Part shown: piece by piece, positions 14,801-22,296 of the stretch
Layout: every line of letters begins with the position of its first letter
Position numbering within the stretch: the stretch's first letter is position 1
Origin: Phycisphaerales bacterium
GTDB lineage: Bacteria; Planctomycetota; Phycisphaerae; Sedimentisphaerales; Anaerobacaceae
Length of the DNA stretch: 36,075 bases
Direction: 5' to 3'
Assembly: GCA_030602885.1 (NCBI GenBank)
Contig: JAUVYV010000033.1
Span: 1-36,075 of the forward strand
Position numbers and translations under genes: made by a program
The notes under the pieces: model-generated
The model's input: the letters and a program-made list of their open reading frames with translations, nothing else
What the model was told of the DNA's origin: nothing
Databases searched by the model: none

Positions 14801-16660
14801 CTATTCTTCCACCGTTATACGCATCACTTCCCTGTCCAAAACAATCCTCCCCACATCCACGCTCCTCTCAACCCAGCGCGGATACGGCTGAACACGTACC
14901 GAACGCTTGTTGTCACCCAAAATCAGTGCCTTCGTCCCGGGCAAATCCGGAAGCTCCGCCCTCTCAACTATCACTCCACCCGCCGGCAGTACCAAAATAC
15001 AATACAGCCGGTCCCTCCTTATCCGCAAAAGCTCGTTCATCGCATCAATCATGCTCGCCAAATCCTCCGACATAAACCGCTGCGGAAGCGCCCGCCGAAC
15101 AAAAACCTCGTAACCATACCCACCGCACACAATCAAATCATACCTGCCGACCCTCACGTCCTCCGGTATCTCCAGCTCAAAACCGTACCTCTGCTTATCC
15201 GACTGAAAACACTCAATAACCACCTCCACACTCAGCTTCTCGCCCGCCTTCACTGTCGTATCGGATACGTCAACCGACCACAGCACAGAATTGATATTCT
15301 CCGCCTTCACCCGAACGGCAAAATCAAACGACTTGATATCAACCTCCTCGTAAGGGTTGTTCAGCAAAAGCGCAACGGGCACTGTACTGTCACGTATCAG
15401 CTCCATAAGCCCCGCACCCGTCGCTACGTTCTCAAAGCTTACCGCCTCGCCGCTGGCCGCCTCCAGAGCCACCTTGTACTCTAACGTGTTGTCCGGAGGC
15501 AGACTGCCAGCCATCAAAACCGCGCCCGCAACAGCGGAACGAAGCAAAAGAGGCGTCAAAACCCTGTTGTTCACAAGCCGACAATCGTAACTACGCCTCT
15601 CCGGGTCATTGTAGCGATCAACTTTTATCCTCAGCGGTATCATCTTCGGCGACGCCCCAATCCGACCACGCACCGCCGCGGATTCATCAATCTTCAACGC
15701 ACCAACTATCCGCTCGGAACCGGCAAACTTGAATGAACGCATCACGCTCGACACTATCGTGTGCACCTGACCTGTCGCCATCGGAACATCAATCTCGCCC
15801 CAACCCAGAAAACTATGACCGAAACCGTACACCTCGTCACCGCGAACCTCCGTCACCGTCCCAATCACGTCCATCGATATGTCACCCGCCACTAACGGAA
15901 CAACAAGACACGCCCCCGGCTCTAATCGAACATCTCCTCCGCCCTCGCTTGCGCCCCCCGCCGAACCTGAAACTACCATCAATCCGAAAGGCCTCAGCGA
16001 ATCTCCCAATTGCTCGCTAACCTGCGCAGGCAGCCCGCTCGTCACCACAGGACAAGGCAACATCGAAGCACCGTCAAAATCCGCCGACGGCGAAAAACCC
16101 CGACTCGTAATCTCCCTCTCAACCTCCGCAAAATCTATCGGCCTCGAAAAATCAAAACTATAACCGCCACCGCCTCCCCCGCCCTTGACCGCCCCGTCCT
16201 TGCCACCGCCCGACCGCCCAACTCGAAGCATCTCCTCAATCGGCGTCACCCCGTAAAGCGCATCCTTGCTGTAAAACCACCCAAACGCCAGCGCCCCCGC
16301 AAGCCGACCGTCAATATACACCGGCGAACCGCTGCACCCAGCCACAGGACCCGTGTAAATAAAACGCTCATCCGTCCCCTGAACCAGAATCGCATCACGC
16401 CCCGCCATGTAATTGCGAACTACACTCAAAACCTCAAGGTCAAACTTCTCGACCTCCGTACCCTTATAGACGGTAAGACAGTATGCCTCCATCCCGGGCC
16501 GAACCTCATCAACGCTGATATACCGTCCCGCGTCCCAGATACCCTCCAGACCCGACGGCGCATCTCCACCTTCCCTTTCTGCCGCCACGCAAAATACACC
16601 ACCCGTCAGTATGATGCACAATACCACCCCTACCTGCGATTTCACGAAAATCTCGAACAT
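14801..16660 (-). CDS. SpoIVB-type (S55) serine peptidase-like protein
   Basis: A 619-aa exported protein with a signal peptide (VGVVLCIILTGGVFCVAA, about 10-27). Residues about 46-150 match the SpoIVB peptidase S55 pattern: ISVDEVRPGMEAYCLTVYKG, then GPVAGCSGSPVYIDGRLAGA with candidate serines 110 and 112, then YGVTPIEEML. SpoIVB cuts a membrane protease partner during endospore formation in Firmicutes, but nothing else here suggests sporulation, so this is a family member of other function. The long C-terminal part (about 250-619) is beta-rich and unrecognised. AGAGGG precedes the ATG. It is followed by the propeller gene. Confidence 0.75.
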   Translation of the reverse strand: MFEIFVKSQVGVVLCIILTGGVFCVAAEREGGDAPSGLEGIWDAGRYISVDEVRPGMEAYCLTVYKGTEVEKFDLEVLSVVRNYMAGRDAILVQGTDERFIYTGPVAGCSGSPVYIDGRLAGALAFGWFYSKDALYGVTPIEEMLRVGRSGGGKDGAVKGGGGGGGYSFDFSRPIDFAEVEREITSRGFSPSADFDGASMLPCPVVTSGLPAQVSEQLGDSLRPFGLMVVSGSAGGASEGGGDVRLEPGACLVVPLVAGDISMDVIGTVTEVRGDEVYGFGHSFLGWGEIDVPMATGQVHTIVSSVMRSFKFAGSERIVGALKIDESAAVRGRIGASPKMIPLRIKVDRYNDPERRSYDCRLVNNRVLTPLLLRSAVAGAVLMAGSLPPDNTLEYKVALEAASGEAVSFENVATGAGLMELIRDSTVPVALLLNNPYEEVDIKSFDFAVRVKAENINSVLWSVDVSDTTVKAGEKLSVEVVIECFQSDKQRYGFELEIPEDVRVGRYDLIVCGGYGYEVFVRRALPQRFMSEDLASMIDAMNELLRIRRDRLYCILVLPAGGVIVERAELPDLPGTKALILGDNKRSVRVQPYPRWVERSVDVGRIVLDREVMRITVEE

Positions 16661-16720
16661 TCATGCCCTCTACTTCGATTACAGGCCTAAAACCATTATA
16701 TTATACCCCCATACAAACCG

Positions 16721-16749
16721 TTGCAAGATAAAACAGTCTATGCTAAAAT
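16721..16749 (+). promoter_or_regulatory. Promoter of the TPR gene
   Basis: TTGCAA (16721-16726), 17-base spacer, TAAAAT (16744-16749). TTGCAA is self-complementary. On the minus strand it also precedes a TATAAT near 16700 at about 15 bases, so the divergent protease gene may share this element. Confidence 0.6.
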
Positions 16750-16818
16750 CACCCCCCTGGTTCGAGCAACAATTGTCACGAACATTGAAACCTTGGCTAT
16801 GCATAAACGGAGAACAAT

Positions 16819-17631
16819 ATGAAAGCCGAACATCGACACGAGCTCAAAACAAACGAGCTCGCACAGTGGCTCAGCGACCTGCCCCGCTGGGCAAAACAAA
16901 ACCTCAGAACCATCATCTATGTCGCCGTCTTTCTCGTCTTCCTCACCGCCTACTCCATTTACTACTTCTACCAGAAAAAGATCGTCACCGCTAAACAGCA
17001 AACTGCACTCACAAAAATCACAACTCAACTGCCTCAGACTAAAACCCAGATACTCCAGGCACAGGCACAGGGCTCCGACATCTCATATCTGCTCATACAG
17101 CAACTCGGCGATAGCCTCGACACGCTCGCCAGGAACACAAAGGAAGACAATGTCGCCGCCCTCGCCTACATCAAAGAAGCCGAAGTCCTCCGAACAGACC
17201 TGCATTACCGGCTCGACTCCCCCACTCAACAGGATATCGAAAAACAAGTCCAGCGGGCCAGCCGGCTGTATAACAATGCGCTGGATAAATCCTCGCGCAA
17301 CCCAGCCATGACCGCGCTCGCCAAATTCGGACTCGGACTCTGCGAAGAAGAGCTCGGAAACTTCGACCAGGCAAAGCAAATCTACTCCCAAATCGCCCAA
17401 AACCCCGAATTCGAAGGAACAACCACCGTCGCCGCAGCGAAGTACCGCCTCGATTTTATGCACGATTTTACCGAAGACCTGGTCTTCGAACCGGCGCCAA
17501 AACAAACCACACCCGAACAGCCACAGCTCCCTCAGGCCCTCCAGATGCCACAGACACCGGACTCTAATGCAAACCTCCCTCTTCTCGAGGGCTCCACCAT
17601 AATGCCCGAGGCGAACCTGCCCGACGAATGA
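16819..17631 (+). CDS. Membrane-anchored TPR protein, YfgM-like
   Basis: A 270-aa protein with a short cytoplasmic N-terminus, one membrane helix (TIIYVAVFLVFLTAYSIYYF, about 32-51) and an outer helical domain with tetratricopeptide character (AALAYIKEAEVL, ASRLYNNALDKS, LGLCEEELGNFDQAKQIYSQIA). This layout resembles YfgM, a partner of the Sec translocon and periplasmic chaperones. The C-terminal 40 residues are Pro/Gln-rich and likely disordered. GGAG lies 6 bases before the ATG. It is 28 bases upstream of rluD, so probably co-transcribed. Confidence 0.75.
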   Translation: MKAEHRHELKTNELAQWLSDLPRWAKQNLRTIIYVAVFLVFLTAYSIYYFYQKKIVTAKQQTALTKITTQLPQTKTQILQAQAQGSDISYLLIQQLGDSLDTLARNTKEDNVAALAYIKEAEVLRTDLHYRLDSPTQQDIEKQVQRASRLYNNALDKSSRNPAMTALAKFGLGLCEEELGNFDQAKQIYSQIAQNPEFEGTTTVAAAKYRLDFMHDFTEDLVFEPAPKQTTPEQPQLPQALQMPQTPDSNANLPLLEGSTIMPEANLPDE

Positions 17632-17659
17632 TTCACAAAACATAACGCCTGATAACCAG

Positions 17660-18634
17660 ATGCAGGAAAATAACCTCACACTGCAGGTGGCTCGCGCAAT
17701 CAAAGAGCGTCGCATCGACAAATACCTCCACGGCCGATTCGGCAACTTTTCCCGCGCCATGATTCAGCAAATAATCAAAGCCGGCGCCGCTAAGGTCAAC
17801 GGCAAAATCGTAAAACCAAGCTTCAAACTCTCACCCGGCGACAAAATCGAGCTGACCCTGCCGCAGCTCCCAACCAAAGAAATCCTCCCCGAAGACATCC
17901 CCCTCGATATCATCTATGAAGACGACGATTTAATCATCCTCAACAAACCCCCCGACATGATCGTCCACCCCGCCCGCGGCAATACCCACGGCACTCTCGT
18001 AAACGCTCTCGCCCACTATTGCGACAATCTCTCCTCGGGACTCGGCGAGTTCCGACCGGGCATCGTACACCGCCTCGACAGAAACACTACCGGAGTTATG
18101 GTCGTCACAAAAAACGACGTCGCCCAGTGGAAGGTCGCAAAGCAATTCGAACACAGAACTCTCCAAAAAACCTATCTCGCCGTCGTCCACGGAACACCCG
18201 ACCTCACCCGTGACCGAATCAACGCCCCTCTCGGAATACACCCGAGGTTCAGGGAAAAATACGCTGTAAGACCCGAAACAGGCAAAGAAGCCGTCACTTT
18301 TTACGAAGTTCTTGAAAGTTTTCGCGGATTTTCACTGCTAAAACTCATGCCGAAAACTGGCAGAACCCACCAAATCCGCGTTCATTGCTCATATATCAAG
18401 CATCCAATCGTCGCAGACGACATGTACGGCGGAAAACTCATCTACCCCTGGCAGCTAAAAGACGCCCAACCAACCCCAACCCCCGAAGACCCCGTCATCT
18501 CCCGTTGCGCCCTCCACGCCCACTTAATCACCTTCAAACACCCCACCACCGAAAAACAAGTCACCTTCGAAGCCCCCCTACCAAAAGACATCCAGGCCCT
18601 CCTCGACCTCCTCCGAATACATCGAAAACAATAA
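17660..18634 (+). CDS. rluD: RluD-family pseudouridine synthase
   Basis: A 324-aa RluA/RluD-family enzyme that isomerises uridines in 23S rRNA. An S4 RNA-binding domain spans about 15-80 (RIDKYLHGRFGNFSRAMIQQ, AAKVNGKIVKPSFKL). The catalytic domain has IILNKPPDMIVHPARG, the catalytic Asp in GIVHRLDRNTTG, KTYLAVVHG, and the family end motif LMPKTGRTHQIRVH. The S4 domain favours RluD over RluA, but the exact target uridines are inferred. Confidence 0.9.
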   Translation: MQENNLTLQVARAIKERRIDKYLHGRFGNFSRAMIQQIIKAGAAKVNGKIVKPSFKLSPGDKIELTLPQLPTKEILPEDIPLDIIYEDDDLIILNKPPDMIVHPARGNTHGTLVNALAHYCDNLSSGLGEFRPGIVHRLDRNTTGVMVVTKNDVAQWKVAKQFEHRTLQKTYLAVVHGTPDLTRDRINAPLGIHPRFREKYAVRPETGKEAVTFYEVLESFRGFSLLKLMPKTGRTHQIRVHCSYIKHPIVADDMYGGKLIYPWQLKDAQPTPTPEDPVISRCALHAHLITFKHPTTEKQVTFEAPLPKDIQALLDLLRIHRKQ

Positions 18635-18645
18635 CCCACCCGACA

Positions 18646-19098
18646 TCACCCGTCCCCGTGCCTCTCCACATACTCAACCCGCGCCACCAACGCCTCCTCA
18701 TCAAAACAATACCGCTTATCATAACCTCTGGCCCACAACCTTCCACTGAAACCCTCCTTTTTCAGCGCCATCCGCGCTGTGTTCTTACAACGGGCAACGA
18801 CCTCGCTTACAGCTATCGGCGCATAACCAAGCACCACGTGCACGTGATCACGATCAACTGCAATAGTATAAACCATGTGCCCAAGTCGCTCAGCTTCCTC
18901 ACGAATTGCTTTTTTTACAATCTCCCGCTGCTTATCGTTGAGTTCAATCTTTTTCTGTTTCAAGCAATTTATGCTCTTGTTATATAGGCCCTCGTTCATC
19001 CCGGATACTCTGCCGTGCTCTACATAACCTCGCTCATCACCCGGCAGCCACGTTCCGTAAGTACTACACGTCAACATATACCCGATCGTTTTCCCCAT
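18646..19098 (-). CDS. REP-associated tyrosine transposase (Y1 family)
   Basis: A 150-aa protein of the IS200/RAYT single-strand transposase family. It has the entry motif YMLTCSTYGTWLPGDERG, the HUH-type metal histidines in VDRDHVHVVLGY, and a candidate nucleophilic tyrosine in RVEYVERH near the C-terminus. Such proteins cut and join single-stranded DNA at REP palindromes and are usually single-copy domesticated genes. Two REP-like palindromes stand immediately upstream (19129-19235), which is the arrangement of a REPtron. It is convergent with rluD, 11 bases apart. No terminal repeats of a full IS are visible. Confidence 0.85.
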   Translation of the reverse strand: MGKTIGYMLTCSTYGTWLPGDERGYVEHGRVSGMNEGLYNKSINCLKQKKIELNDKQREIVKKAIREEAERLGHMVYTIAVDRDHVHVVLGYAPIAVSEVVARCKNTARMALKKEGFSGRLWARGYDKRYCFDEEALVARVEYVERHGDG

Positions 19099-19128
19099 TG
19101 TCTCGCTCTACACACCCGCCACCGGCCC

Positions 19129-19173
19129 TATTTAGCCTCGGCCTTTGGCCGAGGGTACGCACGACCACGCTGG
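19129..19173. repeat. REP-like palindrome A near the RAYT gene
   Basis: TATTTAGCC head and an 8-bp perfect stem CCTCGGCC (19136-19143) / GGCCGAGG (19147-19154) with loop TTT, then GGTACGCACGACCACGCTGG. It aligns over its length with the copy 62 bases downstream. Confidence 0.8.
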
Positions 19174-19190
19174 CACTCACGCCGCTTCAA

Positions 19191-19235
19191 TATTTAGCCG
19201 CGGCCTCCGGCCGCGGGCACCTCCGACCGCGCTGC
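19191..19235. repeat. REP-like palindrome B near the RAYT gene
   Basis: Same head, TATTTAGCC, with an 8-bp stem CCGCGGCC (19198-19205) / GGCCGCGG (19209-19216). Compared with copy A, the third stem pair has changed from T-A to G-C on both sides. This is a compensatory change, which argues that the hairpin itself is maintained. Confidence 0.8.
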
Positions 19236-19266
19236 TACGTTCCCAACTTCCTGTCCCCGTCCCCTC

Positions 19267-19293
19267 TTACTCCTGCGGCAGCTTCGCCAAATC
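19267..19293. repeat. Direct repeat of the trkA 3' end
   Basis: Matches 19681-19707 with one mismatch (TTACTCC versus TTATTCC). The two copies bracket the MNT gene and the HEPN stump. The copy at 19681 is the true end of trkA. Confidence 0.85.
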
Positions 19294-19344
19294 ATCTTCG
19301 GCCCTCGTTAGCCATTGCCTTGTCAACTCCAGTTTAGGATCCAT
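19267..19344 (-). pseudogene. Truncated HEPN gene, fused to trkA tail copy
   Basis: The 25-codon ORF starts MDPKLELTRQWLTRAEDD and ends LAKLPQE. Its start overlaps the last 11 bases of the nucleotidyltransferase gene. The first 18 residues look like the N-terminus of a HEPN-domain protein (W-L-x-x-A-E-x-D-L), the usual partner of MNT nucleotidyltransferases. The end is copied from the trkA 3' end: 19267-19293 matches 19681-19707 in 26 of 27 bases, including the stop codon. The rest of HEPN, including its catalytic Rx4-6H motif, is absent. A microhomology-driven rearrangement is the likeliest cause (inference). Confidence 0.7.
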
Positions 19345-19657
19345 AAATGATCCTCCCATCAAGAAAGGCTTCGTTCATAACGTTGTTGGCCACGTGGCGG
19401 TACCTCTCGAACTCTGATTTGGTGCAGACGATAAGGTCAAGGGGGATCGTCAAGCCCCAAAGCCTGGCTCTACCTTGCCGGGCGATTTCGCGAGTTGATT
19501 TGCCTGTATCCGGAACAACTATCAGCAAGTCGACATCGCTATCCTGGTCGGCGGTGCCCGCAGCGTGTGAGCCAAAAAGATAAATCCTCTCCGGGTGTAT
19601 TGAGTCGGCTAATCGCTTAGTAATTTCATCCAGCAGTTCTGAGGAAAGTTCTTTCAT
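19334..19657 (-). CDS. MNT-type nucleotidyltransferase
   Basis: A 107-aa minimal nucleotidyltransferase of the MNT/MenA-like antitoxin family. The motif GSHAAGTADQDSDVDLL (29-45) gives the GSx(10)DxD signature, and the third carboxylate is probably in PLDLIV. Known partners block HEPN RNase toxins by adding AMP near the HEPN active site. The HEPN reading frame follows with an 11-base overlap but is truncated after about 18 codons. I start at ATG 19657; a GTG four codons earlier is possible, and neither has a clear ribosome binding site. It begins 23 bases after the trkA stop. Confidence 0.85.
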   Translation of the reverse strand: MKELSSELLDEITKRLADSIHPERIYLFGSHAAGTADQDSDVDLLIVVPDTGKSTREIARQGRARLWGLTIPLDLIVCTKSEFERYRHVANNVMNEAFLDGRIIYGS

Positions 19658-19680
19658 AAAGATATACACGTTTTGATTTC

Positions 19681-20385
19681 TTATTCCTGCGGCAGCTTCG
19701 CCAAATCCGCATCAGACCCTGCCACCATCAGGATATCATCCTGATAGATAACGGTGTTCGGCATAGGGACATTGATTATCCCGCTCTTTTCCCCTTTCTC
19801 GCCCTTCTTCGCCTTGCCGTGCTCGCCCCGCTTTATCGCAACTAAGTTCACGCTGTACTTCTGCCGAAGCTGCAAATCCATCACACTCTTGCCGTCGAAG
19901 CTCGCCGGCGCCTTTATCCTCGCCAAGCTGTATCCCGGCGCAAAATCTATCTTCTCACCTATCTGAGGAGCTATCAGCTTATACGCCCACCTCTGAGCAG
20001 ACTCAATCTCAGGATAGATAACCTCCGTCGCACCCACCTTCGCAAACACCTCGCCGGCTATCGGGTCCTCCGCACGCGCATATATCAGCGGCACCCCCAT
20101 CTGCCGAAGGTTCACCACCGTCAGTATCGCCGACTCGAAACCCTTGCCCTCTCCCCGGCCCTGCCCTATACCGACGATTGCCACATCGACCTTGTCAATA
20201 CCCTGCGCCTTCAGCGCCTCCTCGTCCGTGCTGTCCAACCGCACCGCATGGCTTACCTGGTCCCGGATAAGCTCTATCTCTTCCCTGTCCTTGTCAATCG
20301 CGATAACCTCCGCACCGCTCATAGCCAGAGCTATCGTCAGCTTCTTGCCGAACCGCCCCAACCCTATCACCGCAAATCGCTTCAT
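19681..20385 (-). CDS. trkA: TrkA/KtrA potassium uptake regulator
   Basis: A 234-aa RCK protein that gates a TrkH/KtrB potassium channel on the cytoplasmic side. The RCK_N Rossmann domain begins FAVIGLGRFGKKL and has the adenine-ribose acidic IAIDKD. TrkA_C follows from about 150 (YSLARIKAPASF). A Lys/Gly-rich insert, HGKAKKGEKGEKSG, lies within TrkA_C. The length suits KtrA (one RCK unit) rather than the duplicated proteobacterial TrkA. It lies 55 bases downstream of trkH, probably in one operon. Its last nine codons are duplicated at 19267. Confidence 0.9.
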   Translation of the reverse strand: MKRFAVIGLGRFGKKLTIALAMSGAEVIAIDKDREEIELIRDQVSHAVRLDSTDEEALKAQGIDKVDVAIVGIGQGRGEGKGFESAILTVVNLRQMGVPLIYARAEDPIAGEVFAKVGATEVIYPEIESAQRWAYKLIAPQIGEKIDFAPGYSLARIKAPASFDGKSVMDLQLRQKYSVNLVAIKRGEHGKAKKGEKGEKSGIINVPMPNTVIYQDDILMVAGSDADLAKLPQE

Positions 20386-20440
20386 TTTTCTCAGCTCCTA
20401 ACTCGGACCCGATAAAACCACTTTTTTTACCCCGCCCGCA

Positions 20441-22222
20441 CTAACCGACAATTATCGCCTCAGCCGGATAGTTATAACGAGCCGGCTTCAGATTAAACGT
20501 AAGCGCCGCCAACAGCGTCAGCGGCCCAAGCCTGCCTACCAACATCACAACTATGATAATCAACTTCCCCGCTGCTGTCAAAGAACCCGTTATACCCGTC
20601 GTCAGACCAACCGTACCAAGCGCACTCGCCGCCTCAAACCCAACCTCCATCAGGTCAAATCCGTTCGAATCCTCCGTTATCGTCAAAGCCAGTGTCGCCG
20701 TAAATAACACCGCTATAAAAAGAAGCGTCACCGTTATCGCCCGCCCGACAACCGTAACTCGGACCGACCGCTTGAACATCTCAACTTCCCACCGCTTCCT
20801 AAGCGCCGCCACCGCAGTCATTATCACTACCGCCAACGTCACCGTCTTTATCCCGCCCGCCGTCGAACCCGGAGAGCCACCGATAAACATCAATAATATC
20901 AGAACAAGCTTGCTCGAACCCGATAACCCCGATATATCCACCGTATTAAAACCCGCCGTCCGAGCCGTTACAGACTGAAAAAATGCGCCCCGAATACCGG
21001 GATTATGACTCAAATCACCGCCTACCGTATAACGTTCGAACAACATTATCAAAAACATCCCGGCAACAATCATAAACGCACTTACCGCAAGAACTATCTT
21101 GCTCTGAAGCGACACCCGCTTCGGCGCTTCCATCGAGAACCGGTAATGCTTGCTGAAAAGCTTTTTGAAAAAACGCTTCACCCGGTCCGCCCCTATGTTC
21201 GCCAAATCATAAAGCACACCAAAGCCAAGCCCACCAAGAATTATCAGAGGACACACTACACCATACACGGGCCAGCTCCGGTTGTACTCGATAAAGCTGC
21301 CCTTGAACAAACTGAATCCCGCATTACAAAAAGCGCTTATAGAATGAAAAATGCTGCAGAACCACGGCTCAATATTGGCCATCCCGCCGGGCGCATCTTT
21401 CCACATCCCGTGCAATCCCAAAACACCGATGCCCTCGATAAGCAACGTCCCGAAAAAGATAAAAGTTATCATGTTCCCTATCCGACCCAAGGTCCTCGCG
21501 CTAAGCAAATCCTGCATCGCTACCTGCTCACGCACGCTCAGCGCCTGACCCAAAAGCAGCGCAAAAACCGCCCCGAACACCACTATCCCCAATCCACCAA
21601 GCTGTATCAGCGCCAAAATCACAACCTGGCCCATCAGGCTGAAATCCGTCCCCGTATCCTTGACTATCAGCCCCGTCACACACGTCGCACTCGTCGCCGT
21701 AAACAACGCATCCACAACACCGATATTCTCCTCCGACGCCGACCTCGGCAGCATCAATACCCCCGTCCCCGTCAAAATCAAAACCAAAAAGCTCGCTATC
21801 AGCGTCCGTGTCGGATTCCGACCCGACGCCGCCATATTCACCGTCGTTCGGCAGACCTTTATCACCACCTGGACAACTAAGTATATCCCCACCGCAAAAT
21901 GACGAACCGCTGCCGGATCCTCCTCACCAAACCAGCGACCCGCCCCCAATACCGCTATCACAAGACCGACAAATAGCGGAACCTCATACCAGTTCGCTCG
22001 CCAAAACTCCCGACAGGAAAAACAATTAAAGAATCGCACCACCTTCTCGGCGATGAATATACCGAGCAAAGCGTACTGCGCGATATACAAAAAATGCGCC
22101 GCTACCAACGGCTCCTTAAAACCAAATAAAATGGCAAAAGACGCCGTCACCAGCGCCGCCGTCACTACGTTGACGCCGAATACCACCCTCTCAAGCCGTC
22201 TGTTCTTGCACACTATCTGCAT
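20441..22222 (-). CDS. trkH: TrkH/KtrB-type potassium transporter
   Basis: A 593-aa integral membrane protein moving K+ (with Na+ or H+) inward. The four selectivity-filter loops are visible: SATCVTGLIV, FCNAGFSLF, TARTAGFNTVD and ALGTVGLTTG. The last two regions are joined by GGSPGSTAGGIKTVT, typical of the superfamily. About 130 residues precede the core and hold three or four extra hydrophobic helices, an N-terminal extension relative to KtrB. It is followed by the trkA regulator gene. Confidence 0.92.
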   Translation of the reverse strand: MQIVCKNRRLERVVFGVNVVTAALVTASFAILFGFKEPLVAAHFLYIAQYALLGIFIAEKVVRFFNCFSCREFWRANWYEVPLFVGLVIAVLGAGRWFGEEDPAAVRHFAVGIYLVVQVVIKVCRTTVNMAASGRNPTRTLIASFLVLILTGTGVLMLPRSASEENIGVVDALFTATSATCVTGLIVKDTGTDFSLMGQVVILALIQLGGLGIVVFGAVFALLLGQALSVREQVAMQDLLSARTLGRIGNMITFIFFGTLLIEGIGVLGLHGMWKDAPGGMANIEPWFCSIFHSISAFCNAGFSLFKGSFIEYNRSWPVYGVVCPLIILGGLGFGVLYDLANIGADRVKRFFKKLFSKHYRFSMEAPKRVSLQSKIVLAVSAFMIVAGMFLIMLFERYTVGGDLSHNPGIRGAFFQSVTARTAGFNTVDISGLSGSSKLVLILLMFIGGSPGSTAGGIKTVTLAVVIMTAVAALRKRWEVEMFKRSVRVTVVGRAITVTLLFIAVLFTATLALTITEDSNGFDLMEVGFEAASALGTVGLTTGITGSLTAAGKLIIIVVMLVGRLGPLTLLAALTFNLKPARYNYPAEAIIVG

Positions 22223-22296
22223 AAGCCAACAAAGACCTTCTACACTTTTTTTCGACTAAATTCCAGCAAATTCATTAGACCATATCCCCCTGTCAC

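Noticed and set aside
19129-19235. Terminal ends of a complete IS200-type insertion sequence
   Set aside because: Both palindromes lie on one side of the transposase, with none on the other side, which fits a REPtron better than an IS.
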